A stretch of DNA of 64,000 bases. Origin: Ricinus communis (taxonomy: Eukaryota; Streptophyta; Magnoliopsida; Malpighiales; Euphorbiaceae). Position numbers and translations under genes: made by a program. Under the pieces are notes generated by a model, which worked only from the letters and a program-made list of their open reading frames with translations, had not been told where the DNA came from and searched no databases. The DNA is taken from assembly GCF_019578655.1 (NCBI RefSeq), contig NC_063265.1, forward strand, positions 11,504,501-11,568,500, read 5' to 3'. Shown here one piece after another: positions 23,044-35,800 of this stretch (positions within the stretch are counted from its first letter, which is position 1; every line of letters begins with the position of its first letter).

Positions 23044-24062
23044 TTAATAGCTACTTCCACAAGTTTTTAAAAATATATATATATATATATATACACACAA
23101 TAAGCAAGCGGATAGGTTTTGTTGTTGAATTTCGTATAATTATCAGGCTGTGTTGTATTTCTTCCAATTTATTATTTGATTGCTTTTCTCAAAAATAAAA
23201 TTAATTTATTATTTGTTTGTAATGCTTTGTTAAATAATATCATGTATTTAAATTTTTCTTTTTAGCAATACAATTATAGAGAATATTTAAAGAGAATATT
23301 TGTCTGAGACTCCTTGTTCTTTAGCTATATTAATCAAGCTAACAACAGGAATAAGACTTCGTTTTTCTTTATAGAACCTTGGCAAGAAGAATGATCCAAA
23401 AACACTTCTCTCCCTAGGTAACAGGAATTCATTCGGCCGGAACTGCAGGCATAGGCCTCAATGCCGGCCTTACTGATGACTGAATACGTGCTCTAATGTG
23501 ATTCTTTTGAGGAAAAAAGAAAAGATAAAAACAATGAAGCAGAAATAGAATTCTTACGGGCTTGAGTTTTCAGATGAACATAAATAATCAGAGGGAATAA
23601 TATTGCTCATAAATATATAGGTATAGACTTTTAATTATAAAACAATATAGAAGGTTCACATTCTGATTTTACAGGACAGATCATGCAATAATTCACTAAA
23701 GACAAAGAAAGAAAAAGAACAAAAAAACTGAACATGTCCAAGGATCCAAACCCAGTTTTGCTTTCATGTCTTTCTATGTATTTTGGAGAAAAGTTGACAA
23801 AAAAAAAAATTCCAGGAAAGAGGCTCAGGGACTGAGAATAATTCTTCTGTACCCGTTCTGTGCACGTTGACACACCTAAAAGCACAAAAAGGGCAATGAG
23901 ATTCACATATTAATAATCATACACTTTCATATCTGTTAATTATATTTAAACAACCAACGATCGATTAATTACTTATCCTCTTATTCCTGCTGTAATGCAA
24001 GAAATTTGTGAAGGTATCAAAACCTGACAGGCCTCATAAAAATGTCTCACATACCTTACTGA
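23044..24062. other. 3' UTR of copy C and spacer
   Basis: (AT)n at 23068-23091 just after the stop region, then AT-rich sequence. Open frames on the minus strand at 23631-23906 show no recognisable family and lie downstream of the peptide gene at 24063-24239; they may be its 3' region. Confidence 0.4.
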
Positions 24063-24239
24063 TCAAGGTGACTTGCGCACCAAGGTGGGCAAAAAAGGTG
24101 CAGACGAGTGGAAATTGTTCCCGGTGCAGTTACTAATGCAACGATCGACGCAGCCAGGCCGTGCCTGTGTTACTTCGACCATCTGCACTACGATCAAAAT
24201 GCACAAAACGAACCATGCAGTAAGAATTCTTCTGTCCAT
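24063..24239 (-). CDS. secreted cysteine-rich (thionin-like) peptide, short copy
   Basis: A 58-codon minus-strand frame. Residues 1-26 (MDRRILTAWFVLCILIVVQM, then VEVTQA) form a clear signal peptide, followed by a mature part beginning with a CX3CX3C triplet (residues 30, 34, 38). The peptides at 26287 and 28688 share the same layout: signal peptide, CX3CX3C, spacer, second CX3CX3C. In the frame as given the second triplet is absent, but the neighbouring frames of the same DNA (24080-24120) contain cysteine codons at the right spacing, separated by two short homopolymers. Two single-base length errors would account for this. Role inferred: extracellular defence or signalling peptide; the family assignment is by pattern only. 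Confidence 0.55.
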   Translation of the reverse strand: MDRRILTAWFVLCILIVVQMVEVTQARPGCVDRCISNCTGNNFHSSAPFLPTLVRKSP

Positions 24240-24689
24240 CTTTCTTGGAAATTTTTTTATTCTCTCCTGTCCTTCTCTCTGTTTGAGATTTTCTGGTGCT
24301 GAGTATATATTAATTAAGCACCTATATCAAACTCAAACCTGATCGAAGGCAGGTAAACTTCCAACGTATTCTTTCTGATTTTTTCATTATTTTATTATAG
24401 AAATTGCTGCACACTTATTTTAGCAAACTCAGAAATTGATGGGGAGAATCAAGAATATGTGGTTTGTATTATTACTATTATTATCAGAAAAAAGAAAGAA
24501 AGAAGGGACTGCAGTATGCCTGTCATTTGTGGCGATATTACCTGTTATCTCTTGCGTCTATTTCGCAGATTATGTGTGGACTGTATATATGTACTGAAAA
24601 ATGCTTTTACATTAAATATTTTAAAATGATATTTTAACTAGTATATACTAATTTTTTTTTTTTTATACTAGACTGTCACGGAATGCTTA

Positions 24690-24790
24690 GCGGTTATAAT
24701 ATAATTCGTAAGTGAAATTATTAAACAATATATCTATTCGTCCGGTTATAATATAACCCGTGAGTGAAATTATTAAACAATATATGAGTT
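24690..24790. repeat. about 54-bp tandem direct repeat
   Basis: CGGTTATAATATAA..CGT.AGTG followed by AAATTATTAAACAATATAT occurs twice in succession. It forms the left outer arm of the inverted-repeat structure at 24730-25050. Confidence 0.7.
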
Positions 24791-25050
24791 ATTGTAACGT
24801 GTTATAGGTGTATCTTACTGCATAAATTTATAAAAATTAACTTTATTTTAATTTTTATAATTTATAAAAAATAATTCAATACTAGATTAATCAGTTATAC
24901 ATAGTATTTAAGTATTGATCAACTAATATATTATTTTTATTTATTAAAATTCATTTTTATAAGCTTATATGATAAGATACACATATAATACATTACAATG
25001 ACTATATACTTAATAAATGACTTGAAATAATATTATAATTAATTTTTTAA
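24730..25050. mobile_element. MITE-like long inverted repeat
   Basis: TTATTGTAACGTGTTATAGG (24790 on) pairs with the reverse complement around 24975-25003, and pairing continues inward (TTTATAAAAATTA against TTTTTATAAGC) and outward to about 24730 and 25050. The arms are about 110 bases with mismatches, around an AT-rich loop. No coding capacity. Confidence 0.5.
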
Positions 25051-26153
25051 AAATTAAAAAATACACTTATAATGATAGAGTACTACAACCAAAACCCTAT
25101 ATTAATTAGTAAAATATTAAACGTACGACAATTATGTAAGTCGTTCTAGCATGCATCCTGACGTATTTTACACTTGTAGTTGAAACATGGTACAGTGAGT
25201 AAACAACAAGTAATCATTAAAAGTTGAGATCTAATCACTATAATCTAATAAATATAAATTACACTATGTGCATATCGAAAAAAAGTATAAATTTATTACT
25301 AACGGATTAAAATATTAATTAGTACGGATATTAAAATTATAAAATTGGTAAAAACTTTTACCACGGTGATCGACACATATTCTATTATTTTAAATTAATA
25401 AATATTTGTTAATTAATTATCGAATTGGTGTATAAATTAGGACATGCATACAGATTATGTAAGAATTTATATATATACCCTCTCTCTATGATAAGCATTT
25501 ATGTGTTAAGCCTATACTTTAGAACATATGTAAATAGTAAAGGGATACTTACAAATAGTTTACGAGGGTTATTTTGTTAATTTTTGGATAAGCCTGAATG
25601 AAAGTGTATTGTTGAGCAAATTCCAGGAGGTATTTATAATTATCTCTTGACAACATAGAAGCTTATTTCAACATGTTTAAAATTTATTTTTTTTGGTGAA
25701 ACTATTTTCAGACTAATTTAAATTAGATATGGATTTCCATTATTTGCTGTGCCATAATTTAATATAGTCCAAAGATTAAAATTTAAACAAATTTTCAAAG
25801 GAATGGTACTTCTTATTTGATGATCTAATTTAAATTCAATGATCTTATTGACATTAAAAAAAAAAAAGGAAACATAATTGTATATGAAATTAAGCTTTAA
25901 TCAATCTGCACATGAATTAAGTTTTGGGCAGCCTTATGGTATAATTGAAAATGTCTTAATGAGTTGATGGATTTGTTAGCTGATGATCTTCATGATCATA
26001 GTTATGCTTCTTAGTTTCTTTTGTTTTAGGGCTTTGCCCTCTTTTATAACCAAACAAAAATAATAATAAAACAAGCTTCAATAATAACATATATATATAT
26101 ATATACTTATAAATAATTAAAATTTCATCCATAATATGATACTTTATTTATAT
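25051..26153. other. AT-rich intergenic DNA
   Basis: No open frame with recognisable content; (TA)n at 26089-26105. Confidence 0.6.
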
Positions 26154-26286
26154 TTAAAAGATATAATTTGCCTCCTCTCCTAAATCTCTCACATTAGGAA
26201 TTGAATATAAAATATATATGTTGACGAAAATCTTAAACTCTTCAATGTGGTATGCTACCACTAGTGCTACTTCCATGGGCAGTCCC

Positions 26287-26472
26287 TTAAAAAGTCTCAT
26301 GAGGGCAAGCAGAAGGACAAGAAAGCCTGCACACAAATGGTACGAGCGAAGTGTTCTCACATTTAGCAGCACAATCGGAGAGGCAAGATGACTCAACTAT
26401 TGGCAATCCAATCATTCCTAATATCATAATACATAGAATGAAACACATGACCATCTTTTTCTCCATTGTCAT
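26287..26472 (-). CDS. secreted cysteine-rich (thionin-like) peptide, copy 1
   Basis: A 61-residue precursor. A hydrophobic signal peptide (about residues 1-28, MVMCFILCIMILGMIGLPIV within it) precedes a mature peptide SSCLSDCAAKC, a ten-residue spacer and CRLSCPSAC. Six cysteines in CX3CX3C-X10-CX3CX3C order would give three disulfides in a helical hairpin, a pattern I associate with plant thionin-like peptides. The sister gene at 28688 shares over 70 percent of the mature peptide. Here the frame ends earlier than in the sister, yet the DNA beyond the stop (26217-26286) still aligns in the same frame to the sister's tail, so the C-terminal extension was lost through a stop codon. A TATAAA on the minus strand at 26623-26628 could be the promoter. 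Secretion is predicted; activity is not known. Confidence 0.7.
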   Translation of the reverse strand: MTMEKKMVMCFILCIMILGMIGLPIVESSCLSDCAAKCENTSLVPFVCRLSCPSACPHETF

Positions 26473-28687
26473 GTGTTTATTTCTATTTGGAGATTTTTAC
26501 CGACAAAAATAATACTAAAAATCACCTTAATTAAAATACGAGAGACAAAGTGAGATGAGACGGAGTTTTCAAGATTGTTCTTGAGATTAAATAATGGAGA
26601 AATAATGTCTTATCTTGGCCAATTTATAAAAAGTACAAAAGAATATGTGGCTTAAACTTCCACACACTATAAATTGTCTCCTCTTAATTAAGATAATTCT
26701 TCTTTTCTATCCATAGACATGTTATTAGAAGTGGGGAAATATGTATTAATTCTGTTGCTTTCAAACGGATTTTGTATAAGAAATTAATTTATATTTCAAT
26801 GGTAACAAATTTTAGTCATTCCTTTTTCTGGTAACAACCTTTTAAACGGATGAGTGGTTTTAATTTAGTGCACATACAAATTCATGAGATTTTATAACCA
26901 TAAAATTAGCCCATGTTGGTTTTCACTTGCTAAAAAGTGCTTTCCAATATTCATAATTTTAAGGGATTTTTCAGGTGAATTACCCTAAATCCCACATTTT
27001 TACCCTAGTTTTTATTTTATATTAAATTTACCCCTCAATAGGTGGAAAGAAATCGCAAGTTTGAGAACTCAATTCCGAAAAATAAAAGCCCTTACCAAAT
27101 CGGCTAGATTTAAATTGGTATTTATCTACATAATTAGTTTGAACAACTAAATCGAATACCATATACCCGAAAAGAAAAAAAAGATCTTAAATCTACATGT
27201 AATGAGATAACCAAAAAGCTTATCTATTATTATAGAGTGGATTGGAGACATGAAGTTCCTTGCTTCAACATGTTCATGAATTCCACTTCACTTAACACAA
27301 AATCTCCCATATATTATTATCAACTTTAGTAAGAATCTATTTCATTCACTAAGACTACTTTTAGTTGTATGCGATCAGAAACCTTTAAATTCAAAGAATT
27401 ATAATTGAATTTATATTTCAAAATTGAATATAAAAATTAGTGAGACTTCACTAGATAAATAAATAAAAAAATCCAATTTGAAAGTTAGGAAGTGATGAAT
27501 AGGAAGCAAGATTTGTCGAAATATGCATACTTAGAAGACATAATTTCTTGCTTAAAAGTGTCAATGCAAAAAAAAAAAAAAAAAGTTTTAGAAAATCAAA
27601 TGAAATTTCAAATATTGGCAGAAGAAAAAAAAGAACAAAATAAGTATTTGCCCTTTTGCTCTTTTTTTTTACATGTTTTGGTATATTTACGGTATTGAAA
27701 CTTTCGCTATCTTATTTTTACTTAATTTTCACCTAAGCTAAGGAAGATGAAGTGGAAAGCAAGCGAAGCCAGAACCAATCTATTCCTCTCTTTTTTCTCA
27801 ATTAAATTGAAGTCTTTTGGTCCTCACAAATATGTAATAATTTATATTTGACACTATATTTGTTCAATTTAATGATCTCTTTTAGCAATAAATACCACAA
27901 ACTAATACACGAAAAGAAACTATAAGAACTAACACACAAAAGAAACCGTAAAAATAATGTGATTTTTTCATCCTTCTAATCAATTAGATATAAATTAAAG
28001 TGTTCTCATAGTAGTTGATCACGTGTAGAATATGTAGCCTTTTACGTCAATCATAACCGATGTTATTATCAGAGTTCTAGGAAAAGTGTGTTGTCTTGAG
28101 TGCAAACATGGGTTTCAAATATGGGGATAAAAATTAAAATTCTAAGTTAAAAAAGAACACTATTTATGAATATAAAATATAGAAATAAAATACAAAAAAA
28201 GAAAAAAAAAAAAAGTAACTCGAAGGAGGAAAGGTATGGGAACAAATAGACGAATAAAAGTAAGTTGAATGTCTAAAGTACAAATGAAAATAAGTTAAAG
28301 GTCTAAAGCTAAAATAACAAATAAAGCCAACTTAAAGAGAAAAAATTATAAAAAAGAGAACTTCATGTTGGGTTGATAAATAAATACTAGAACTTCATGG
28401 GCAAAATAAATAAGAAGAATATTATAGGTAAATGTCAATCTGTTCTGGCTAGCTATTCAGATCACAAGAAGAAAAAGGAATTGGATATGAAATTAAGCTT
28501 TGATAATAACATACACCAATTACATTTAACAAATAAATATAATTACAGTAATGGATTGGTCACCCATATCATCTATAAAAATAGTTTATAGTATTTTATA
28601 TTTATTTAAATTCGGATATGTTTCTCTTTTTAAATTTATCATATTGGAAACTGAATATGATAAGTGTTGGCGAAAATCTTAAACTCT
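26473..28687. other. upstream region of copy 1 and intergenic DNA
   Basis: The first 450 bases (to about 26920) are shared with the region upstream of the sister gene (28900-29335), including CACATACAAATTCATGAGAT, so promoter and gene were duplicated together. The remainder is AT-rich with poly-A runs (27558-27575, 28196-28214) and no recognisable gene. Confidence 0.5.
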
Positions 28688-28908
28688 TCAATGTCCGCTA
28701 CCGCCACTTCTACGGGTAGCTTTTCGGAAAGGCTCACTTGGGCAGTTATCAGGACAAGAAAGCCTACACATAAATGGTACAACTGAAGTTTTCTCACATT
28801 TAGCAGCACAATCTGAGAGGCAAGATGACTTGACTATTGGCAATTCAGCCATTCCTAACATCAAAATGCATAGAATGAAACACATAACCATCTTTTCTCC
28901 ATTGCCAT
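28688..28908 (-). CDS. secreted cysteine-rich (thionin-like) peptide, copy 2
   Basis: Sister of the gene at 26287 with the same signal peptide and CX3CX3C-X10-CX3CX3C mature part (SSCLSDCAAKC...CRLSCPDNC), plus a basic, glycine-rich tail of about 19 residues (FRKATRRSGGSGH at its end). The long frame opens at 28891, but by comparison with copy 1 the natural start is the ATG at 28908 or 28902; a short A run (28893-28896 on the plus strand as T) is one base shorter than in copy 1 and puts these starts out of frame. The basic tail is compatible with membrane or cell-wall binding, which is inference. Confidence 0.7.
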
Positions 28909-29559
28909 GTGTTTCTTTCTATTGAAGATCTTCGCCAACCAGAACAACAACAATGATTGCCTCAACTAAAAGGTAAATAAACACAAACAAAAATATGAGA
29001 GATAAATTGAATGGAATGATCTTTCGAGTTTGATATGGAGATTAAATAATGGAGAAACAATGCCTTATTTTTAGCAAATTGATAAAAATTATAAAAGAAT
29101 TTGTGGTTTAAATTTCCACAGGGCTATAATTAATTAAAAATATATATATGTATATAAATCTTTTTTGTATCCACATACATGTTACTAAAATTGAGGAGTG
29201 AAGATATGAATTATATGCACAGCTGTGTTTCTTAAAATGGACTTTGTGTAAGATTAAGAGTGGAGACAAATTTCTAAAACTAATGAGTGGTTTAAAATAA
29301 GTGCACATACAAATTCATGAGATTCTTAAGCATAAAATTTGATTAAAAGTGTTTATTTTTCTAATTCATTCGTTAATCTACATAATTAATAATAGCATTA
29401 AGTGAAAAAATTAAATTGAGTGGCCAATTTATCTATATTCCCAAAATTACTCTCAGTAAATATATAAATTGTATTTTTCTTAAGGGTAAACTCTTTTTGG
29501 TGGGTGTAAACATTTTTCAGGAGTTGTGAATCACAGTAATGGTAATATGGCCGTGATTG

Positions 29560-29612
29560 CTTAAGTTCGATGGGCCCAGTACAAGGCCCATTAGTAAACT
29601 AAGCCCAAACAC
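29560..29612 (+). promoter_or_regulatory. site II (TGGGCC) elements upstream of MON2
   Basis: TGGGCC at 29571-29576, GGCCCA at 29585-29590 and AAGCCCAA at 29601-29608, followed by ACACGTGTC. Clusters of TGGGCC/T with this spacing are typical of promoters of constitutively expressed plant genes (TCP-factor sites). They lie about 215-270 bases before the MON2 start. Confidence 0.55.
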
Positions 29613-29826
29613 ACGTGTCACTCACACGCGATAGAAAAAGGAAAAGAAAATTAATTTCCAAGATCTACTGCTCGGTTGCTAGTTTCATTTCTGCGAGTGT
29701 GACTGATCGATCTAAAGTTATGTCTTCTCTCTCAAATCCAATCGTTGATTATTAGCATTATTCTGTCTTCACAGAAACTCCTTGTTGCACCGCTGAGTTG
29801 ACAGCGAGCTAGCTTTTAGTTTAGCT

Positions 29827-32800
29827 ATGGCATTCATGGCGGTCTTGGAATCCGACCTTCGCGCTTTATCTGCCGAAGCGCGACGGCGTTACCCCGCCGT
29901 TAAAGACGGAGCAGAGCATGCCATTTTAAAGGTTAGAGTTCGAATTCTCACTCATCCGTATGTTATTAAGTGTACAATGAGCTAATTTCTGATTTTTGTT
30001 GCTTATTGTTTTCCTTTTGTTTGTTTGATTAAAAAAAAAGCGGTAATATTAGTATATGTTTGTGGATATTCGTATGATTGAATTTGTTGAATTTGAAAGG
30101 AACTAGTGATAAGAACTAACTAAGCTGACCTTAAAATAGTGATTATAGTATCTATCTGAAACTATGGAAGTTAACATGTTTACGTCCAGAAATGGAAAGT
30201 AGAAGAGTGAAAAACTTGGAGTATCGTTGTTAGTCTGTTCTTCTAAAATCGACTCTGGTTTATTTAAATAGGTCTGTAAGACTGCTGCGTGGGGTGTTTT
30301 TTCTTCTCTTTTTCTTCTTTTCATTAGTGTGCATCAAAAGTTATACAATTTAGATTCTGATACATTTGCTATTTCCTTAAATTCTCCAAGGTCAAATGGA
30401 GCTTCAATTAAGTTTTACTTTCTGGAAGAATCCAAGTTGATACTATATTCAGTATCGCTATTGTTTTAGGCAGTCCAAAATTGCGGTGCATCATGATCTT
30501 TTTTAAAAGACAATGTCCATTATTGATGGCTGTTGATATGGCAGCTGAAATTGGGATTTTCTATTTCTGGGCTTGTTTTTGCAGCTTCGTTCACTATCAA
30601 GTCCTAATGAAATTGCACATAATGAGGATATTCTACTGAATCTTTTGATGGCTTGTGAGGTCAGAACTGTCAAACTGAGCGTAATTGGACTTTCATGTCT
30701 GCAAAAGCTAATTTCCCATGATGCAGTTGCTCCATCAGCTTTGAAGGAGATACTCTCCACATTAAAAGATGTAAGTTACTATTTTTACTTGGCATGTGAG
30801 ATTATGCACTTGTACTCCGTATTGAATTTAGCAAATGGAAATGAAACTTGTGTTGCACTCAGTGCATTGACAAAAAATGATCCTGATAAACAAACACCGG
30901 CAGTTGTGCATTTCATTATGAGAATGATTAACTAGAAATTTCTCGTATTACCAATACTGATAATTAAAGACAAAAGTATTGTAGAAAAGGTGTCAAGACT
31001 TGTAATTTTGTTTTGAAATGCTCCACTTATTTCCAGTAAGTTTGGTAACATATAGCTTCTTCCATAGCTCGTCCTATACATCCCACTTACAACAATTTAA
31101 TTAGTTGTTTTGGTTGGAAATAAAATAATGTGATGCATTGTTTTCTAAAATCAATACTTTTTATGAGTTGACCTTTCCTTCTCCCAGTTCCTACATGATG
31201 TGTGCTTTCAGATTTTTTTTTGGTACTCAGTTATCCGGCTTTATTACAGATCCATCACAGGACCTTTTAGTCCTATATGCAATCAGTTTTGATTTTCCCC
31301 TTATGCGCATCCCAATTCTTTCTACCATCAACAGTTATGTGTGGTCAAACATATTTTTCTTTTAAATATTATGTTTGCGATTTGCATGATCTCTTATCCC
31401 TTTCAAATATCCAGTGGGATAAAATTTTCATGTTACTACATGCTAACTACATATGGAGACAAATTTATACTGCAATTTCTCCTTAGTTTGAATAGTGCTG
31501 GGAAGCACTAATTATTATAAGTTAGATTGGACATTTTGGTGATTTAGTGGGATTCTTCTTTTTCATGAAAAATCGCACCCAATTATGGTTGCTTTGTTCG
31601 TTTTATGATGAGCAATTAGATACTTTAAAAGATTCTTATGCATCATTCTCTCTTCCATGCAGCATGCTGAAATGGCAGATGAGAGTGTTCAACTCAAGAC
31701 CTTACAGACTATATTAATCATATTTCAGTCTCGGTTACATCCAGAGAGTGAGGTAATCATCAATTATTTGGTTTTGTCTTTCCTGTACGTGTAATGGAAT
31801 GTGGTCTTGCTACAATGAGGTGTCTATCCAGATTGATGAATCAAAAAGAAATTTGGAAAAAGAAAGCATTATAACTGATTTATGTGAAAAATTTTCTAGT
31901 ATTGTGATTCTGTGTACTTATGTTCAGTTATCGACTTTGTATTGAAGTCAGAATACATGAACATTTAGTCTTGTCCTGTGGATTATAGGAAGTATGCTGA
32001 TAATATTTTAGGAAAAATGACCTTTCTTAGAAGTTGTATTTATTCCACATTGCTTGGTTAATGGGCTGTTGTTGTATATAAGTGGATTGGGCACCCTCTT
32101 CCTTTGAGCTAGCTTTTGGGAATGAGTTCTACCTAAGTCCATTTATTATGGTATCAGAGCCAGCCTTGTGTCTGGGATGATGGGGTTGGACCCAACCGTT
32201 TGCATGTCACGCTAAGCGTGACGGAGGGTGTTAGAAATTGTATTTATCCCACATCGCTGGGATACTGGGCAGTTACAGTGTATATAAGTAGATTAGGTAC
32301 CCTCTTACTTTGAGCTAGCTTTTGGGAATGAGGTCTACCCAAGCCCATTTATCAACCTTAATATGTGATACTCTGAATATATGTGGAAAGTGGTTAATAC
32401 AAGTTGCCATGTATTGAGTGCTAATTTGATATCTGTTGCATAATATGTTAAAATACTCACGGCATGCATAAGTAATTTGCCATCACATTTGGCTACTTTC
32501 TATCTTTGTCCAAAATGTTTGCCTTTCAGTTATATGCATGTTGGGTATGTGCAGAAAGATTTCTGGCAAATATTTCACCTATCATAACTCAAACACATAT
32601 TCTCTGCTGTCGCGTGGTCCCTCTGTTTATTTGTTTTTTAAGGTTTTCCTTTCTTTGGTTGGAGTTCAGACATTGAGGATGGGGTCTTAAATGTGTCTGT
32701 GCCTGAACTATTCTATTTATCTCAGGAGAATATGGCTCAAGCCCTTTATATATGTCTTCGGCTTCTTGAAAATAACAGATCCTCCGACAGTGTGCGAAAG

Positions 32801-35800
32801 TAAGTTAAATTGTTAGAAGCCAGTATTAGATGAGGAGAGGTCTTATGCTTACTTTCTTATTTCTGTTACCACATTCAGTACTGCTGCAGCTACCTTCAGA
32901 CAGGCAGTAGCATTAATTTTTGATCATGTAGTTCATGCTGAGTCTCTACCTGCAAGAAAGTTTGGCTCCGGAGGTCATATTTCTCGTTCCAGCTCAGTTA
33001 CTGGTGATGTTAATCGCAGTATCAATCATTCAGAGTATGTTAACCATCATGGAAGTCATTTGTTGATAAAAAATGCTGAGTCTTGTCTGGTGGTATAATC
33101 TAGTTTGTACATTGTAAATGTAATATACATAACTGGTATGCATCCAGTATATGTGTGCTCACATCTTGCTGGATATGGTATAGCATGTTCTCAACCAATT
33201 AGTGTAATTTTGAATTTCCAGACATATTATGTTTGTGTATGTACCCATATATTAGAATGGGTTGCAGGGAGTCGTGGGTTCTACATTCTACAGACAATCC
33301 TTTTGGTGTGCAATTACTTTTAAATATGCAATTTTTCTATCATATCCATGCATCTAATCCAAGAATGAACAGGCTGTTGGCGCATGAACCTGCTTCTGGA
33401 GAGCAACTACTGATGAGGGAGATCCTAACAGATGCTGGAAAGCTTGGGCTTCATTTGAGGACCTGACAGCTCTTGCTGCAGGTGGATCTGTATGTGCTAT
33501 TTGAAACTACTAAATGGTCTCCCTAACCTGCTTAGAAAAATGGTGTTTAATAATTTATAGGTTCTTAAAGATTAGCTCAGAGTGTCAAATTGTGCCATTT
33601 CTTATTCATTTTTAACAAAGTTTTTTCTTTTATCTTACAGGCAATTTGGTTACGTGTCAATTCTCTTCAACGGATATTTGCACTTGATATACTTGAGTAA
33701 GAAATATACCTTTTCCATTTCTATGTCCTTGTCAAAATGCCCCAACAATTAGCTAACTGCAAACATTGCCTCGTCTGCAATATACTCACATATCAGTTAT
33801 TGATAAAGCACGTGCACTTATCGAAAACTTGTTCTAGTTCAGCGGCTCTTATCACTCTTTTGAATGTATAGAATGTGTTCCTCAAATGTAAATGGGTTTA
33901 CTTTCTTCTAGATATCACTTTATTCTATAAATGAATAATTAAGTATGGTTATAGGAGGGCCTGTGTAGGACTTTATTAATTTAGTTACACTCATACGCAC
34001 ATGGTAATAGCATTTGACTAATTGAATCTTAGTCAATGTGACCACTCCTATCTCCAGAAGCATAGTTTTTTGCTTATACAAATGTGATACTAGGAAAACA
34101 ATTTTTTCTAAAGATTATTCCATTCAATCAAACCTATATATGGAAAATTACATGGTTGTGCTAACTTTGCCATCCTGCAGGTTCATTCTGTCCAATTATG
34201 TTGCTATTTTCAAGACCTTGGGTGCTTATGAACAGGTAATAGCACGAATATTTTCACCATGAACATTCATCTCTGTTCTTTTTTTAGCATGCTATCAGAA
34301 TATTTTAGTTATAAATTTTACATCGAAACTTGGCAGGTCATGCGTCATCAGATATGTTCACTTTTGATGACTTCACTCGCACCAATGCTGAGGTAGCTTC
34401 TCTTTAAAAAGATTGGATAGATCTTTATCTGTCTAGGAATGTTATGCCATCTAGTGGAGGTGTTCTCTGTATACATCTTTTACCATTGAGTTCTCATCCT
34501 CCAGGTTGAAGGAGAAGCTGGCGAACCTTCCTTTTGTCGGCTGGTCTTGCGATCAGTTGCTCATATAATCAGGCTTTACAGTTCATCCCTTATTACTGAG
34601 TGTGAGGTATGTTCAACTACGATAATGATCTTACTTTGAAGTGATATGTCTATAACGCAGTTGAAAGGATGTGATACTTTGTGTTTTGCTATTCTTCTTT
34701 CTTCTCATTCTTTTTTCCCTTTTCTTTTCCTTATTAACATGTTGCATTATGATAGATTGCTTCTGTGTTCTAGTCTTGAGTAGCTATAATTCGGTAGCTT
34801 TGCCAAAATTCTGATGTAAATAAACAAAATTCTGTCAGAGGTGTCCCTAGAAGGGTTTGATCTCTAGTTAACTCACTTCTGTCCAGTTTTACCTAATTTG
34901 TGGACTAGCTATACTCTTTTTGTCATTTTAACAAGATCTATCATGCCCTTCCTATTTCATGGACAACTTCTCTTTAATATTTCATACTTACTGTTATGGG
35001 TCCTTCTTTGCGATCTGGTTCTGGGGTAATTAACAGTGTAATAATAGGAAAACCCTAAAAATCAACCTGCTGTTTGTGTTATGTCTTCCCACCTTTATGA
35101 CCTATGGCTACTTGCTGAAGTAAGGGCTCTATCTAAGAGATCCTTCGATCTCAAGTTCTTAAGGAATTGAGGCTTTTTCCTTTTTTTTTTTCCTCAGATG
35201 CAGCTTGATTTTCATTTCATATTCTCCTGCTTTTAAATACAGAAAGCAAAATAACTGCCACTTAATAATTTCCCCACATCCAGTAATTCTACATTTATAG
35301 GAGCACAAGCAAATACTAGGATAAAGTAAACTAAACACAGCTGAAATACAGAACAACAACTGAATTACTGTTGCTATTATGCTTGTTCTAAAATCCTAAA
35401 ACTTACACATGGCTATGGTCAAGATTGAGTTGAAGGTCTTGCATAAATCATATCTCATAAACTCTTTTCTGTGTATGTGTGTGTCACGCACTATTTGCAT
35501 GAAGTTTGACCACAATGCTAGTAAATATCTCGTATCCAATGAGTATTCCACCCGTTGATGCAGGTTTTCCTGAGTATGCTTGTGAAGGTTACTTTTCTTG
35601 ATTTACCATTATGGCATCGTATACTGTGCTTGAGATCCTGAGGGTAATCTCTACAACAACAGCCGTGAATTCCTACTTTTTCCCTAGCACTTATGAGCTT
35701 TATTGATTCAGATTGCAATTTGACAGGGTTTCTGTGTGGAGGCGCGGACTTTACGAATTCTTTTCCAGAACTTTGATATGTAAGCTCACCGGTTTCTCTT

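Noticed and set aside
26154..26396. 80-codon minus-strand frame overlapping Cys-rich peptide copy 1
   Set aside because: Out of frame with the signal peptide and cysteine pattern; a shadow.
33105..33323. 72-codon plus-strand frame in MON2 intron 5
   Set aside because: Lies between confirmed exons 5 and 6, has no family resemblance, and the exons join in frame without it.
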